Origin: Lepiota brunneoincarnata
Lineage: Eukaryota > Basidiomycota > Agaricomycetes > Agaricales > Agaricaceae
DNA length: 64,000 bases
Reading direction: 5' to 3'
Assembly: GCA_023014365.1 (NCBI GenBank)
Contig: JAEBUN010000001.1
Location: forward strand, 2,480,001 to 2,544,000
Shown: positions 36,201-48,552 of the stretch, piece by piece
Layout: each line of letters starts with the position of its first letter
Position numbering within the stretch: position 1 is the first letter of the stretch
Position numbers and translations under genes: made by a program
Notes under the pieces: model-generated
What the model was told of the DNA's origin: nothing
Database searches by the model: none
What the model saw: only the letters and a program-made list of their open reading frames with translations

Positions 36201-39200
36201 TCGATCATGGCATTTGACCGGCTTTGGGGTTTGGTTGCATGTCACTCGTATGGCGATGCTGGAATGCGGGTCTCTTTTCCGATGCGGCAGATGCTCAGGC
36301 CCCTGAGCCAGTCGATCTCCAGGAATATCGAGAGATTGAGTTATGCAAAACGATTGCACACCAGAAAACTGGTTTGTGTCCCCCCTACTCGCCTCATGTT
36401 TATGCCCTCGAATTTTCTCATGTCGCACTTCCTTGTTTCTGGTATATCATAGATCAACGCTCTCGCTTCTGATCGACACTCGGTGACTATCGTTCGTATT
36501 TCGCCGGATTTGCGCAGTTCTCTAACTTTTCCATAGACCGGATATATTGTCAGCCACACTGATGACCTTCTTGGCCTGTTTGACGCTGACTATAGTATTT
36601 TGGTGATCGGAGAAGGGGCCAAGATCCTGGGTCCGAATCAGCATGGGCAGGAGATTCTGATCATGGCGGAATACCTGAGACTCAAGCGATTTGAGTGAGT
36701 TTGTGATTGATGCTCCTGGTGTTGCTGTGAAGGAACTGCTCAATGGAATATTTGTATATTTCGCAGCACCATCCAGGCTTCTCAGGCTGTCATAAGTGAC
36801 TTTCCGGATCTACAGTTGACAACGGGTGCGGTACAGTGTGCCGGCCTCTGGGAATATGCTCATGGGTGAATCAGGGTTTGAGGTCATAGCCGGGTTGCTT
36901 TACGTTCCACTTTCCAGCGATGGGAAGGATTTTATTGCCTTCTTGAGGCGGGGACAGTTGCATGATGTCCACTGGGCTGGGAAATCATTCAAAAATGCTT
37001 CACATGACGCCCAAGTAACCCTGGAACCACGGAAGTCGTTCAAAATTTGGTCGGAGACCATTGCCGGCCGATGTCGAGCATGGACAGACGAGCAGCTGGA
37101 TACTGCAGGTGTATTAGCTCTCGTCTGTGGAAAAGTACGGATGGGCTGATTTGAGAGATCGTTGCTGGACGAACTGATATGTGTACTTATTTTAGTTCAT
37201 TGAAGTGTGGAGACAAAAACAGAGTGCGTTACAGGCGACAAAATTGACTAACCTCCTACTATCCAACGCGGCACATGAAGGTACTATCTCTGGCACATTG
37301 GATCAGGGCTCTGATCTTCTCATCTGATTTCTCTCCTAGTTCGAACACCCCTCAATCATATTATCAAGTATGTCGAGGTCTCTTCGCATCCGACCACCTG
37401 ATTGACATTCCATATCAGCTACTTGGAAATGGCTATAAATAGTCCATTGGACAATGAGACTAGAGACAACTTGGTTCAATCCCATGCTGCTTCAAAGGTT
37501 TGTGATATCGAGCCAGTTGGATTGTACAAGAAGCTAAGGGGATGTGATTAATCAAACAGAGCCTACTATTCGCTATCAATGATTTGCTGGTGCGATATCG
37601 GACTGTCGTTATCTAAGAGAGTTGAAGCCTCTCATCATTTTTTATTTGTAGGATTTAGCGCGGCTGGAAAGTGGGAATGAAACATCCTTTAACGAGCCCT
37701 TCGACTTTCATGCTGCGATCGAGAATGCAGTGCACATTTATCAAACGGAGGCGTCACGGCGGAATATCGACTTCGTCCTAGATCTCTCCAATAGTCCTAA
37801 AACCATCGTCGGAGATTCACGAAAGATTCGAACCGTGGTCCAAAACTTGACTGCCAATGCTCGTACGTGATCAAATTTCCCCCTCGTCAATGACCAGACC
37901 AATCGTAGTGCAGTCAAATGTACCGAGAAGGGGTCAATCTCGGTCTCTTGTAAGACTCTCGACGAACATGAGGGATTCAGAAGTCCCAAGCAGTCCGCAG
38001 TTGAGGTCGTCGTGGCGGACGCTGGGTGTGGGATAGAGGAACACAAACTGGCAAATATCTTTAGGGAGTTCGAGCGATTTGAATCTTCTGAGCCTTGGTC
38101 GAACGCACAGACCGGTGTCGGTGAGTCGGCGCATACACGCGGTCATATTTGTGCTTAGCACATTTCCAGGTCTTGGGCTTGCGGTTGTTGCTAGAATTAT
38201 TGATCAACTTGGTGGCCAGTTATGTGTCGATTCTCAGGTCGGTGTTGGGAGTAGATTTTCTTTTCTCATACCTCTTGTACCATCGACCGAGGGCTTTGAT
38301 CCGCTTCTTTCAGAGAGGCTTTCAGGTGCTCCTTCTGTGCACCGGCAAGCACACTTACACCCCTCGAGCGAAATTGAAGACCTGGTCGAAGCACTATCGT
38401 TCCATCACGCGCCTGCCTCGTATCCCATCAAAATGCGACGAGATGGTGCCGATGACTGAAGCAGCCTCCGCCTCACCCCGTTTCTCTGGTCGGGAGGCGG
38501 AGGAGGCTGGGGTCCCAGCTCCCCCCCTGGAGGCCGAGTACCTTAGCCAGGAGATCGTGAACACTCACCAATCGGCGGGACCCACGAAGCTAAGGATTCT
38601 AATCATCGAGGTGCGAAGACCTAATCCACTGCTTTCCATCCGACTGACCGTTGGCTCCCCAAAGGACAACGACATCAATCTGGCAATCCTCGCGAAGCGG
38701 CTCACCACAACTGGCCACACCGTCGTCAAAGCAGCGAACGGACAAGAAGGGATCGACATAATCAAGTCTGATGATACTTTCGATGCCATTCTTATGGATA
38801 TTCAGTGTGTTCAGTTGTCTCCTCTTCGTGAAGGTATACTGACCGAGTGAACTAAAGAATGCCAATTATGGATGGCTTTGAAGCGACGCGACGAATACGC
38901 ACTTTAGAGAGGGATCGTATACTGCCTGTGCCGGCGCAGCGGATGTCTCAACGAGTCAATGGCCGCATACCGATTCTTGCGGTATCGGCCTCACTCGTGG
39001 CACAACAGCGTGAGGAACTGATCAGCCATGGCATGGACGGCTGGATACTCAAGCCAATCAACTTCAAACGCCTCCATGTGATTCTCAAAGGCGTGACGGA
39101 TGTGGAACAACGAAAGCGCGACGTGTATCATCCCGACCATGGTAATTGGGAAGCTGGTGGTTGGCTGCAAAATACCACAGATGTTACACAAAGCGAGTGA
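33266..39200 (+). CDS. fphA: fungal phytochrome: PAS-GAF-PHY hybrid histidine kinase with receiver, about five apparent +1 frame breaks
   Basis: This is a red/far-red photoreceptor that binds biliverdin. A Ser/Pro-rich N-terminus of roughly 400 residues precedes the PAS domain. The likely bilin-attachment cysteine is in KRCEDEPIRTPGAVQGFG. The GAF domain has RVLVYQFDEVWNGQVVAE, GLHFPAGDIPKQAREL and DMTHCYLRAMSPIHLKYLEN. The PHY domain has GLVACHSYGDAGMRVSFP and FLRRGQLHDVHWAGK. The kinase H-box is LLSNAAHEVRTPLNHI. The ATPase has ADAGCGIEEHK and TGVGLGLAVVARIIDQLGG. The receiver has LIIEDNDINLAIL, the acceptor Asp in ILMDIQMPIMDGFEA, and LAVSAS with KPINF. Frame breaks at about 34508, 34955-34985, 35089-35092, 35193 and 38435-38441 each fit one extra base. 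Some 17 introns interrupt the gene. An in-frame ATG at 33221 is an alternative start. Confidence 0.93.
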
Positions 39201-39777
39201 TACTCCTGCCGATCATCGGAAACGACATCATCGAAAGGTGGCTCGCTGTTCAGACGCATCAACTTGTTAGGCTTTTGTTTTACATTGAACGCACTCAGTT
39301 AGCTAAATCATGTAATTGAACCATGATTCTTAGCACCGTTTATATCTGGTTTCTTATATCTTTGGTTGGTAGTCAGTACCCTGGATGTTTTCCATATAGC
39401 CTCAGCATTCCTAGCCCAAAAAACCCCGAAATTCTAAAGCACAATATTTTCACCGTTGACTGAACGCATAATTGAGCTATGAGGATCGAGAGAATGCCCA
39501 AAACCCACCCACGCTACAAAGTTGCACTAAGTGTAGATCGAGAAAACTTGAACTTTCCTTGGGATGGCACCAATTGGGGAACAAGCATAGATACGCTCAC
39601 GATGCCAATTCTTTCTGGTTGCAATGGTTAGTGCATATTGGGATGATTAAATAGCGCTGGCCACAATTCCACGTGGCGCAGCAGATTAAATACATCTATT
39701 GACGGGTTGGTGTGCGTGCATGCTAATGATACTCTAATGCAATGGATAACAAAGTCCGAGTAAATCAAAGGAGGGGA
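39201..39777. other. intergenic between phytochrome and GT61 3' ends
   Basis: The two genes converge here. It contains a short open frame near 39472-39654 with CTKCRSRK, reminiscent of the start of a Zn2Cys6 binuclear cluster, but it does not continue as one. No intact gene is seen. Confidence 0.4.
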
Positions 39778-41478
39778 CTAGTCGTCGACTTCGGACGAAA
39801 GAGATAGACGCTCGACGCATAAACGAGCAACAATTCCACCATCTATGGGGATGGAGTTGCCCTGGAAGCCCTCAACGTATTCAGGCACCGGGAGGTCTGG
39901 ACTAGTGAAATACCTAGAAGTGTATGCCATGAGGACAAACCAAAGGGGAGAGGGTATATGGTACACTATAACCAACTTACTTATTGTTCCAGAAGCCGTA
40001 ATGAACCATTCCGAGGGCACGGGTCGTGTACTCGTAATCGTGTGCAAAGCCGCCTGGATAGAAGAATTCCATTACTGTCGAGCGAGGATTGGGGTTCATC
40101 CAGACCAGGGAGGTCAGGCCATTTCCGTGCACACCCATGAGTATCTGAATATGCAAATGGTCGTTAAACTTGCATTGAGGCTAAGGTGATGGGAGGAGCC
40201 TACCGTTGTCCGTGCGGCGAGACGAATCTGCTCAACGCGAGACATCTCTTCAGCCGCCACGACATGCACCTCATATCCATACTGATCTCTGAGTTTGTTA
40301 AGTTCTTCCACCAATTTGTCGTGGTGAGCTGGAATTAACATCCGCCTTCCCCACTTTTGGCGCGAAATATATGTGATTACAGGTTTCTCAGTGGTGTCTT
40401 TACCCACATGTGGATTCAAGCCCGCGAACTCGACCACGTTATTGCGGATAGGCATCCACCAGTCGATGCTTCCCGGTAGTGCAAATGGAGCAGAGGCAGT
40501 TCGTTGGTAACGATGGAAATTATACGAACGCATGGCGGCAGAACGGTCAGTGACTACAACTCGGTCAAAGACAAAGGGTTTGCCCATGTCTGCTCTGTCA
40601 TGCCAGTCGTCCGAGAACTCCATTGTCACTGATGGGAAGGATGAGCGAACGACCCATTCATTCATATGGGCATAATCCCGCCAGTGGTGGGCATCAAGGT
40701 GGTTGAACATGATCCGCCGGGCAAAAGGGAGCGTCGTGTTGCCTTCCGGTGTGATCGCTGGGTCCAAGATAGAGTAAGTGCGCCAGAAGCCAAACCACAG
40801 CTCTGCAGACCAGTGGTAGTAGTGCGTAATACTATGGGTATGAATTCAGAAGTGGAATGACAAAAAATTGAATGCATGCCGCACAATTGATAGGGGTCGT
40901 TCACGAAGAGCTGGTAAGGGAGGGTCAGCAATTTGCCTCTAAGAGCTGAAGCGGACAACGCACCGTTATGCCATCTATGATAGATGCACCTGTTCCAAAT
41001 ATCCGTCTGGCCTCCTCTGTGGTTATAACCTTGATGTCCCTGTCGGTAGGCAGCCGTTTTTCTTCTGCCTCCTGTCCGGGCTCGATGGGTATGCCCTTTG
41101 ATAGGATGAACGAAACGTCCGGTAACGATGTTACATCGTCAGACACGATGTAAAATACACCGCTCATAATGTACAGTTTGTCGAAAATCGTCCACCCTGC
41201 CCCCGAGGTGAGCAACTTCTGTCATAGGCAAACTTATGAACGCCAATACCTGGCACATGAGCCACAACCTTGGTCTGAGGCACTGGTTCTGACTTCCATG
41301 ATAACCGGGCCTCTACGCGTGTCGGGTGCTCAGTTTGCGAGTTATGTAGCGCTCTCTGGGGCAAGTCAGGGTTTGTCAAGGCTGAGGAGCGATCATGGGG
41401 ACGTGAGAGGAAGAATAGAAGGAAGAAACAGAGGGAGACAAGGACGACCTCGCGCCTCGTGGGGAACGCGTGCGCCAT
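39778..41478 (-). CDS. GT61 (DUF563) family glycosyltransferase, type II membrane protein
   Basis: The start at 41478 gives MAHAFPTRREVVLVSLCFFL, whose hydrophobic stretch through residue 27 or so fits a Golgi signal anchor; an upstream in-frame ATG at 41589 would nearly overlap the CWF19 stop. The luminal part has WTIFDKLYIMSGVFYIVS, THYYHWSAELWFGFWRTYS, IMFNHLDAHHWRDY and VVEFAGLNPHVG, then the conserved family core ITYISRQKWGRRML and MGVHGNGLTSLVWMNPNP, and ends PIDGGIVARLCVERL. About six exons join without frame breaks. GT61 enzymes include xylosyl- and N-acetylglucosaminyltransferases; the donor sugar here cannot be told from sequence. Confidence 0.9.
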
Positions 41479-41609
41479 CGTGCGCCAGACCGCAGGAGCT
41501 TCGCGTGTCGTCGAGAACGACGGGGAGGAGGGAAAAGGTGCGTGCGGACTCTCAAATTCACGCCTGCCATTTGGGGAAAACAAAATCATGCCTATTTTTG
41601 TACTACAAG

Positions 41610-44444
41610 CTATGACTGTGCAAGCATTCCAGTCCAGTCAAACTTATCATAGATAGCCTTGAAGTCCTTCACCCGCTCTCTGTTACTCCTAAAATCCAGC
41701 TTTCTCGGGCGCATCCACCGCCGCGGCTCTAGTTCCAGTAGGTTGCCGATGATTTCGCTCGCAAAATACCTGGTATCAAAAGAGTTGGGGCATTCTCTCC
41801 ACTTTTGATAGGAATTAAAAACATGCCTTGGGAACGCCCCTCCTCCCCTCTCACCTTCGTCCATATCATCATCTACATCCTCCCCTGTCCCTTCGATGAC
41901 ATGACCATACCCTCGTTCACCCTTGTAATCAAACTGAACCATGAAATAGGGCAGGTTAGGGACCATGGCACGGCGAAAGCCCCCGGGCCTCGCCGAGAAA
42001 TCGATCAATTTCTTGTGCTGCGACCATTCAGCTTCCGAAGTCAAGATAGATTCCTGAGATATAATAGGATCGTGAGTGTCAAGAGTGCAGCATCTGGCGG
42101 ACAATATACTTTGAAGTAGCCTGGTATCAACTCGAATTGGTCCCAAGGCAGTGGCACACATTCTATGACAGTGTGCTTCTGCCACCTCAGGGAAATCACT
42201 GTCTCGTAGAAAACAACACCCTTGTCACCCTCAGCAGACATCCGCATAAGACACTTCATGAAATTCTGGATGCCCGTCAGTATATTCGATTGAACAAGGA
42301 AGAAGCCACTTACCCGAACTTCATCCCAAGTGTCATCATCTGCTTCTAACATGCTGAGATGGTGTTGGATAGGTATTATCAAGGAATGTCCCTTTACCAA
42401 CTCCTCATTCAGAGTACATGAGAGGTATGCGCGAGTACCCATTGCAACAATAGGCGCTTTCGGTAAAGAGTCATCTTCTCCGTAACAGAACGGGCAGGTA
42501 GCAAGGGCTTTTTGAGTACGCTTGTAGTCTATTATCGAGGCCCATGAGGTATGGATTTGTATTGTAACTTCCAACGAACCGTGGATAGCGAACTGGCGCT
42601 TCATAGCGTCCGAGCGCATCTTCTGACGACCCAATTTAGCTGCATTTTCATCCATGTACTCGAGATCATTCTAACGGGCAACTCGAATATCAACCAGAGA
42701 AATCAGTGAAAATACAAAAATCGAACGTACTTGAAACTTGCCATCGCTCATGATAGCCTTGGCAAATTGCGCATCCAAATCCTTTTGATCGGACATGCCG
42801 GCACTGAATTTCTCCTGACGCAGCATTTCACCCAGCGTCATCACATCGTCGTCAGCGTTATAGCGGATAATTTCGCCAGTCTTGCGGTCATGAGTCTCAA
42901 ACTGTGAAAGTTCGCACATGAAAAGTTGAGAAGCTCAAGAGTCATGAATAGCCATACCTTTTCTTCTTTCTTTCTCCTGTTCCCTGGTAGTGGGTCATCA
43001 TCCTTCTTCCCGTATCCAACGTCATACAGCCTCCCTCTAGCATCTAGAGTCGGTAATACCTCCACTTTCTTCCTCACTCCATCACTCCAGTCCTCGCCAC
43101 CGTTGGCCCTTCTGACCTCCTTTTCATACTCCACCTCCAGTTTTTCCCCATCGGGCGATCCCATAAGCTTAGCACGTAGAACCTTAGGCTTGGAGTTTGT
43201 TCAATGATGAAGGCGACAAGGCTCTTCCCTTCGAGCCGGGATCAGCGGGCAGTGGAGTCATCACAGACGGAATAGGGGTGTGTGACTGAGCGAGTGGCGA
43301 GTTGGCTTGTGAGGGTAGACGTAATGAGTCTAATCGACGATTCACGGGCAATCGTTCTGCAGGGGGCGAGGGCGTAGAGGGCCCGCTATCCTCTCCAAGC
43401 ACACCTGGCCGACGGAAAGAGGAACTTCTGCTAGACCCTCCGCTTCCACCAATATCCGTGAACATGAGCCTCTTCTCATCCGTGCGTGGCTGCCTTTGTC
43501 TGCCTCGTTCGCGTTCGGCTTTCTTCCCTGCACGTTCATCGAGGATCCGACGTTCCTCTTTAGCTTCTTTAAAAGCATCGAGGGAACCGAAACGTTCAAT
43601 AGCAACCTCTTCAATAGAGCGCTTCTCCTCTTCTGAAGTTTCATAAACGCGACGCAGACGCATCATTCGCCACGAAGAACCAGGACCCCCTGGCGTGACA
43701 ACTTTTGGTGCTGGTGGAGGCTTGTCAACGTTTGTAGGCTTCGCCTCTCTTAGGTCCTGGTTCAACTCTCGCGAGCTCACAACAGGCTATAACAACACTT
43801 GATACTATATCATGCTCATAAGGGAAACTAACATACCTTGTCGGGATCCGGCTTTTCCGGTTGTTTCTTCTTGACTTCCGTACCCAAACTCGAGAAGAAA
43901 TCGACGCTTCCGCCTATTGTCCGTGCATTGGAAGAAGGTTTCCCGTAGTCTTCCGTCAACGATTCATCTTCGTTGATATTGGGTCGTTTGGGAGTGGGTG
44001 TTGGTGCAGGAATCGTGGGCGGAAGCAGCATCCATTCGTCTCGTTGCAATTTCGTCTCACTCTTAGTTGTTTGTGGGAGCCTCAGATCTGAGGAGTTTTC
44101 CGCTGCAGTAGAGATGATTTTTAGGCTCTCTGCTGTTGGAATATCCATCGCGAGAATCTAATTCGATTATCAGCGAATACTCCATATTCAAATGAACTAG
44201 GTACTCTTTCGCCGTCCATATCAATGTTCTTTTCCACCCACATGTCATCGTCATCGACATCGTCATCAACAATACTTAATTTATCCTTTTTGTCCTCCTT
44301 GTCCTTCTTCCTGTGCTTGTGCCTCCGGCTGCTCCCTTCGTAGTCTTCGTCATGTTTTCGCCGTTTTTTGTGTTTGCGATCCTGGCCTTTTTCATGAGAC
44401 CTGTGCTTGTCTCTCGAGCGGTCTCGTGAGTCTGTAGCGTTCAT
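41610..44444 (-). CDS. cwf19: Cwf19-like splicing factor, one apparent +1 frame break
   Basis: Cwf19/CWF19L2 interacts with the debranching machinery and late spliceosome. The N-terminus is a basic/acidic low-complexity region ([20 protein letters not shown]). The middle has [38 protein letters not shown] and [19 protein letters not shown]. The two CwfJ domains follow: [60 protein letters not shown] and [20 protein letters not shown]. The zinc/HIT-like motif IPIQHHLSM is intact. The frame breaks at about 43186, where LNKLQA must shift by one to read KVLRAKL. One intron (41770-41826) has a GC donor and is 57 nt without a stop, so it could also be retained. The gene is divergent from RIA1. Confidence 0.92.
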
Positions 44445-44626
44445 TTATGTTCATTTATGAAATGCAAAGCGAAAGTGGTCAAGCTGCAACAAACCCTGCA
44501 TCACGTGAGTGCTGCCGTTTTCCTTTTCAAGACACTTCGATCAGCCCTTTCGCGGTCCCGCAAAATCCAATCAGTTTCGCGAAACTGACTCTCAGTTTCC
44601 CTTTCCTCTACACTCCTGCCACGAAC
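44445..44626. promoter_or_regulatory. shared divergent promoter CWF19/RIA1
   Basis: The start codons are 182 bp apart. The interval contains CACGTGAG near 44503 and repeated CAGTTTC/GTTTCGC motifs near 44570-44600; any factor that binds is unknown. Confidence 0.45.
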
Positions 44627-47600
44627 ATGGGAAGCCAAGATCCAAAGAACGTCCGTATTATAACGACACTTGGACATGTCGACCACGGAAAGACGACGTT
44701 GATGGATGCATTACTCGCAGCTAATAACATCATCTCGGCGCGTATGGCTGGAAAGATGCGTTACATGGACAGCCGGGAAGATGAACAAGAACGAGGAATT
44801 ACAATGGAAAGTAGTGCAATATCACTACAGTTTCACGTAATGGAGAAAGACGAAGCAGGAGGTTCGTGTATAGGCAACTTTGCATGTCTTGTCCTGTAAC
44901 GAACGAGATAGGCAAAAAGCCAAGGACGTATACTGTGAATATGATCGATACTCCTGGACACGTTGACTTCTCGAGTGAAGTGTCGACTGCCTCGAGGTTG
45001 GTTGACGGGGCGTTGGTTTTGGTTGATGTTGTGGAAGGTGTTTGCACACAGGTAGGCTCGAGGGAGTCTTGATTATCTCAAAACCTAAGTACTCATGAAG
45101 ACCTTCAGACAATTTCTGTTCTGAGGCAAGCATGGCAAGACAGATTACGGCCGATTCTTATCATCAACAAGTTTGACCGGCTGATTACTGAACTCAAACT
45201 GGCTCCAGTCGAAGCGTATCATCACCTCGCCAGGTTAATCGAACAAGCTAATGCTGTCATGGGCGGATTTTTTGCCGGAGAACGCATGGAGGACGACCTT
45301 CGTTGGAGAGAGGAACGCGAACGGCGGCTTGCTCTGAAGAGAGAACAGCAAGCTGACGAGGCAGACGCAACGATCAACGAAGAAGAGGATTTCCTGGAAA
45401 AAGATGATGAAGATATTTACTTTGCCCCAGAGAAAGGCAATGTCATATTCGCCTCCGCTCTGGACGGTTGGGGTTTTCGGGTCGGACATTTCGCCCAGTT
45501 GTACGCCCAAAAACTTGGTATCAAGGTTGCTAATTTACGACGAGTACTTTGGGGCGATTATTTCTTGGATCCAAAAACTAAGAGAGTCATCAGCTACAAA
45601 CATCTACGAGGCAGAGCACTTAAGCCCCTATTTGTTCAATTCGTTCTAGAAAATATCTGGGCGGTTTACGATGCCGTGGTCCTGAATCCGTGCGTGGAAT
45701 AACTCGTCGTTCGTCCACAAACCTCACTGACCCGTTCCCAGCAACCCCGATAAAGTCGCAAAAATTGTCTCCACTCTCAACCTCAAAATCCCCCCACGCG
45801 ACCTCAAATCGAAAGACACCCGGCAATTGCTATCCCTGATATTCTCTCAATGGTTGTCCCTGTCCACTTGCATTATCCAAACAGCAATCGACGTCGTTCC
45901 GGCACCTTCAAGTCGCACAAGCGAGCCGAATCCCCAAAATACTTTATCCTGACCTGCACGAAGCCGCTATCGCACCCAAGAACCGCGTAGAAGAGGACCT
46001 TTACGCAGCAAAAGCCGAGTCTGGGTCTTGTGTGACGGCGTACGTGAGCAAGATGTTTGCGGTTCCGTCGAAGGATCTACCAGAAATGAAGAAAAAGCGC
46101 TTGACCGCAGGGGAAATGCGGGCGAAGGCCCGCGATGCCCGTGCTGTGAAACAAATGGAAAGAGATGACGGGACTAAACAGGCCGCACTGGGCGACACGG
46201 AGATTGACCCAAAAGAGAGGTCCACACCCGTCCCCGAGATGCGTGAGCAGCACTCAGAGGATAACTCGGAGGCCATCCTTGGTTTTGCTCGGTTGTACGC
46301 CGGGGTTATCCGTATCGGCACTACGGTTCTTGCACTTCTGCCCAAGTACAACACGGCGCTTGGGATAACACACTCGCATAATCAGAAGCATGTTGCCCCT
46401 GTCGTGGTGGAGGGATTGTATATCATGATGGGTCGGGAGCTAGTGGCAGTTGATTTTGTCCGTGCTGGAAATATTTTCGCAATCAGAGGCCTGGAGGGGA
46501 GGGTGTATAGGAGTGCGACACTCTGTGCACCGGAGGAGAAGGGGATGGAAGGTGATCTTGCTAATTTAGAAGACCCCTCGTCGTGGCTCGTGAATTTGGG
46601 CTCAGTGAGTCATTCAGTGAGTCGTACTTTTCGGATGGCATATACATTCGATGCCAAGCAAATCCCTGTAGGCACCGCCTATCGTCCGTGTGGCGCTGGA
46701 GCCAGCACTTCCGGCAGACATGCCCAAGCTTCTGAATGGCTTGAAGTTGCTCAGTCAATCAGATCCCTGTGTCGAAACATTCCAACAACAAACCGGAGAA
46801 CACGTCATATTGACTGCGGGAGAATTACACTTGGAAGTGGGTAGTTGCGATGTCATTAGGGTTGGGTATGCTAACAATGAACAGCGGTGTCTCAAAGATC
46901 TTCGAGAACGCTTTGCCAAGGTCGAGGTGCACGCATCCAAACCAATCGTGCCGTTCAGAGAAACGGCAGTCAAAGCACCAGGTTTGAAATCTTTATTTGA
47001 GCAACCAAACCTCCGCTTGACCCCGCCTAGATATGGCTCCAACCGGGACTCCAAATGCACCTCGTGGAACGATAAAAGGTGCTAGCACACAAAACATTGT
47101 ATCTTTTACCATTCGGGCTAGCCCAATTCCTACGCCGCTGCTTGAATTTATCCTTGACAATGCGGCAACGCTGAAAAAGTTGCAGCATGACCGGAAATTG
47201 GAGCAGGAAGGTAACCGGGAGGAGGAAGAGGAGAGCATGACCGGCGAGTACGGCGATGTCATCAGAAAGCCAAGCGTCGGGCCAGGCCAATTTTGGCATG
47301 CGTTCAGGGACAAGTGTAAAGAAGTCGGGGGAGAATGGGAGGGAGTTGCGGACAAAGTTTGGGCCTTTGGACCGCAGAGAGTAGGTGGGTGCATGTTGAT
47401 TGATGCACGGGGACCCAGAGCATTCGCATCGTAAGTGCCTATCGAGTGTGCGATTTAACTTAAAGAACATGTTTGATGTCATTGAATGTCAGGTTAAGCC
47501 GTCGGCTCGAGCGGGCTAAATCCGATGACGGAGATGGCAGTACGGAGAAGGTCCTTCACGACTTTGAAAATCACATCGAGACGGGGTTCCAGCTCGCTAC

Positions 47601-48419
47601 ATTCAAGGCCCCTTGTGTGCGGAGCCTGTGGAGGGGCTAGCGTACTTTGTCGAGGGCGTGGAGATTGATCAGGCAGGCCTAGAGAAAGAGATGGGTGAGC
47701 GATAGAGTGACGTTTGATGTTCACCTTGAAGACCAACCTTCCCTCTGTCAGAGCACAACCGCATGGCTCAAGTTACAGGCTCATTCATCACGGCTGTCAG
47801 GGATGCGTGTCGTAACGGCCTTCTTGATTGGTCACCAAGGTTGATGCTGGCTATGTATTCTTGCGACATACAGACATCAAGTAAGATTTCCCAGCGTGTC
47901 CATTGTTTTTTCTGATGCTAATCAACCATCACCTCTGTAGCTGATGTGCTGGGAAAGGTGTACGGTGTCGTTGCTAAGCGGCGGGGACGGATAGTAGCAG
48001 AGGAACTGAAGGAGGGAACCACTTTTTTTACTGTGTCAGCCCTGCTGCCAGTTGTGGAAAGCTTCGGCTTCGCGGACGGTAAGGGTTCTGAGTTCTAGGC
48101 AAATGTGAGATGTGATTGATGGTCCGAGTAGACATTCGGAAGCGCACATCGGGTGCAGCAAGTCCCCAGCTAATATTTAGCGGGTAAGTGTGTCGTTAGA
48201 GTTTCGACAAGAATGCTTAATTAGCCCAGGTACGAGCTGCTTGATCAGGACCCGTTCTGGGTGCCGACGACGGAAGAGGAACTGGAAGACTTGGGAGAAA
48301 AGGCTGATCGGGTAAACATTGCGAAGAGTTACATGGATAGAGTACGGGACAGGAAGGGGCTGTTTGTGGACCGGAAGATAGTGGAGTTTGCTGAGAAACA
48401 GCGAACGCTCAAGCGGTAG
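44627..48419 (+). CDS. RIA1: Ria1/EFL1 ribosome-assembly GTPase, two single-base frame breaks
   Basis: This EF-2-like cytosolic GTPase acts with Sdo1/SBDS to release Tif6/eIF6 from the 60S subunit. G1 is [10 protein letters not shown]3 DTPGHVDF and G4 NKFD. The switch region reads [20 protein letters not shown]. The EFL1-specific acidic insertion ([14 protein letters not shown]) precedes [14 protein letters not shown]. Domains II-V are recognisable: [59 protein letters not shown] and IPTPLLEF. The C-terminal domain has [37 protein letters not shown] and [20 protein letters not shown]. One break at about 45910 fits an extra base (APS then [15 protein letters not shown]). The other at about 47606-47612 fits a missing base ([17 protein letters not shown]), the only deletion-type break I found. 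Confidence 0.93.
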
Positions 48420-48552
48420 AATTTATTAAGTAGTCGAGTATAGTGCTCCTTGTTGGGGGGTGCTTAGTCATCTGGGTCCATCAGAATTCCCGCTACTCCT
48501 AAGCCAACCACTACCTCTTAACTCTTTCTATCCTATCTCTATTTTACTACGG

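Noticed and set aside
41479..41589. Upstream ATG start for the GT61 gene
   Set aside because: It would put a 37-residue non-hydrophobic extension before the signal anchor and leave only 20 bp after the CWF19 stop.
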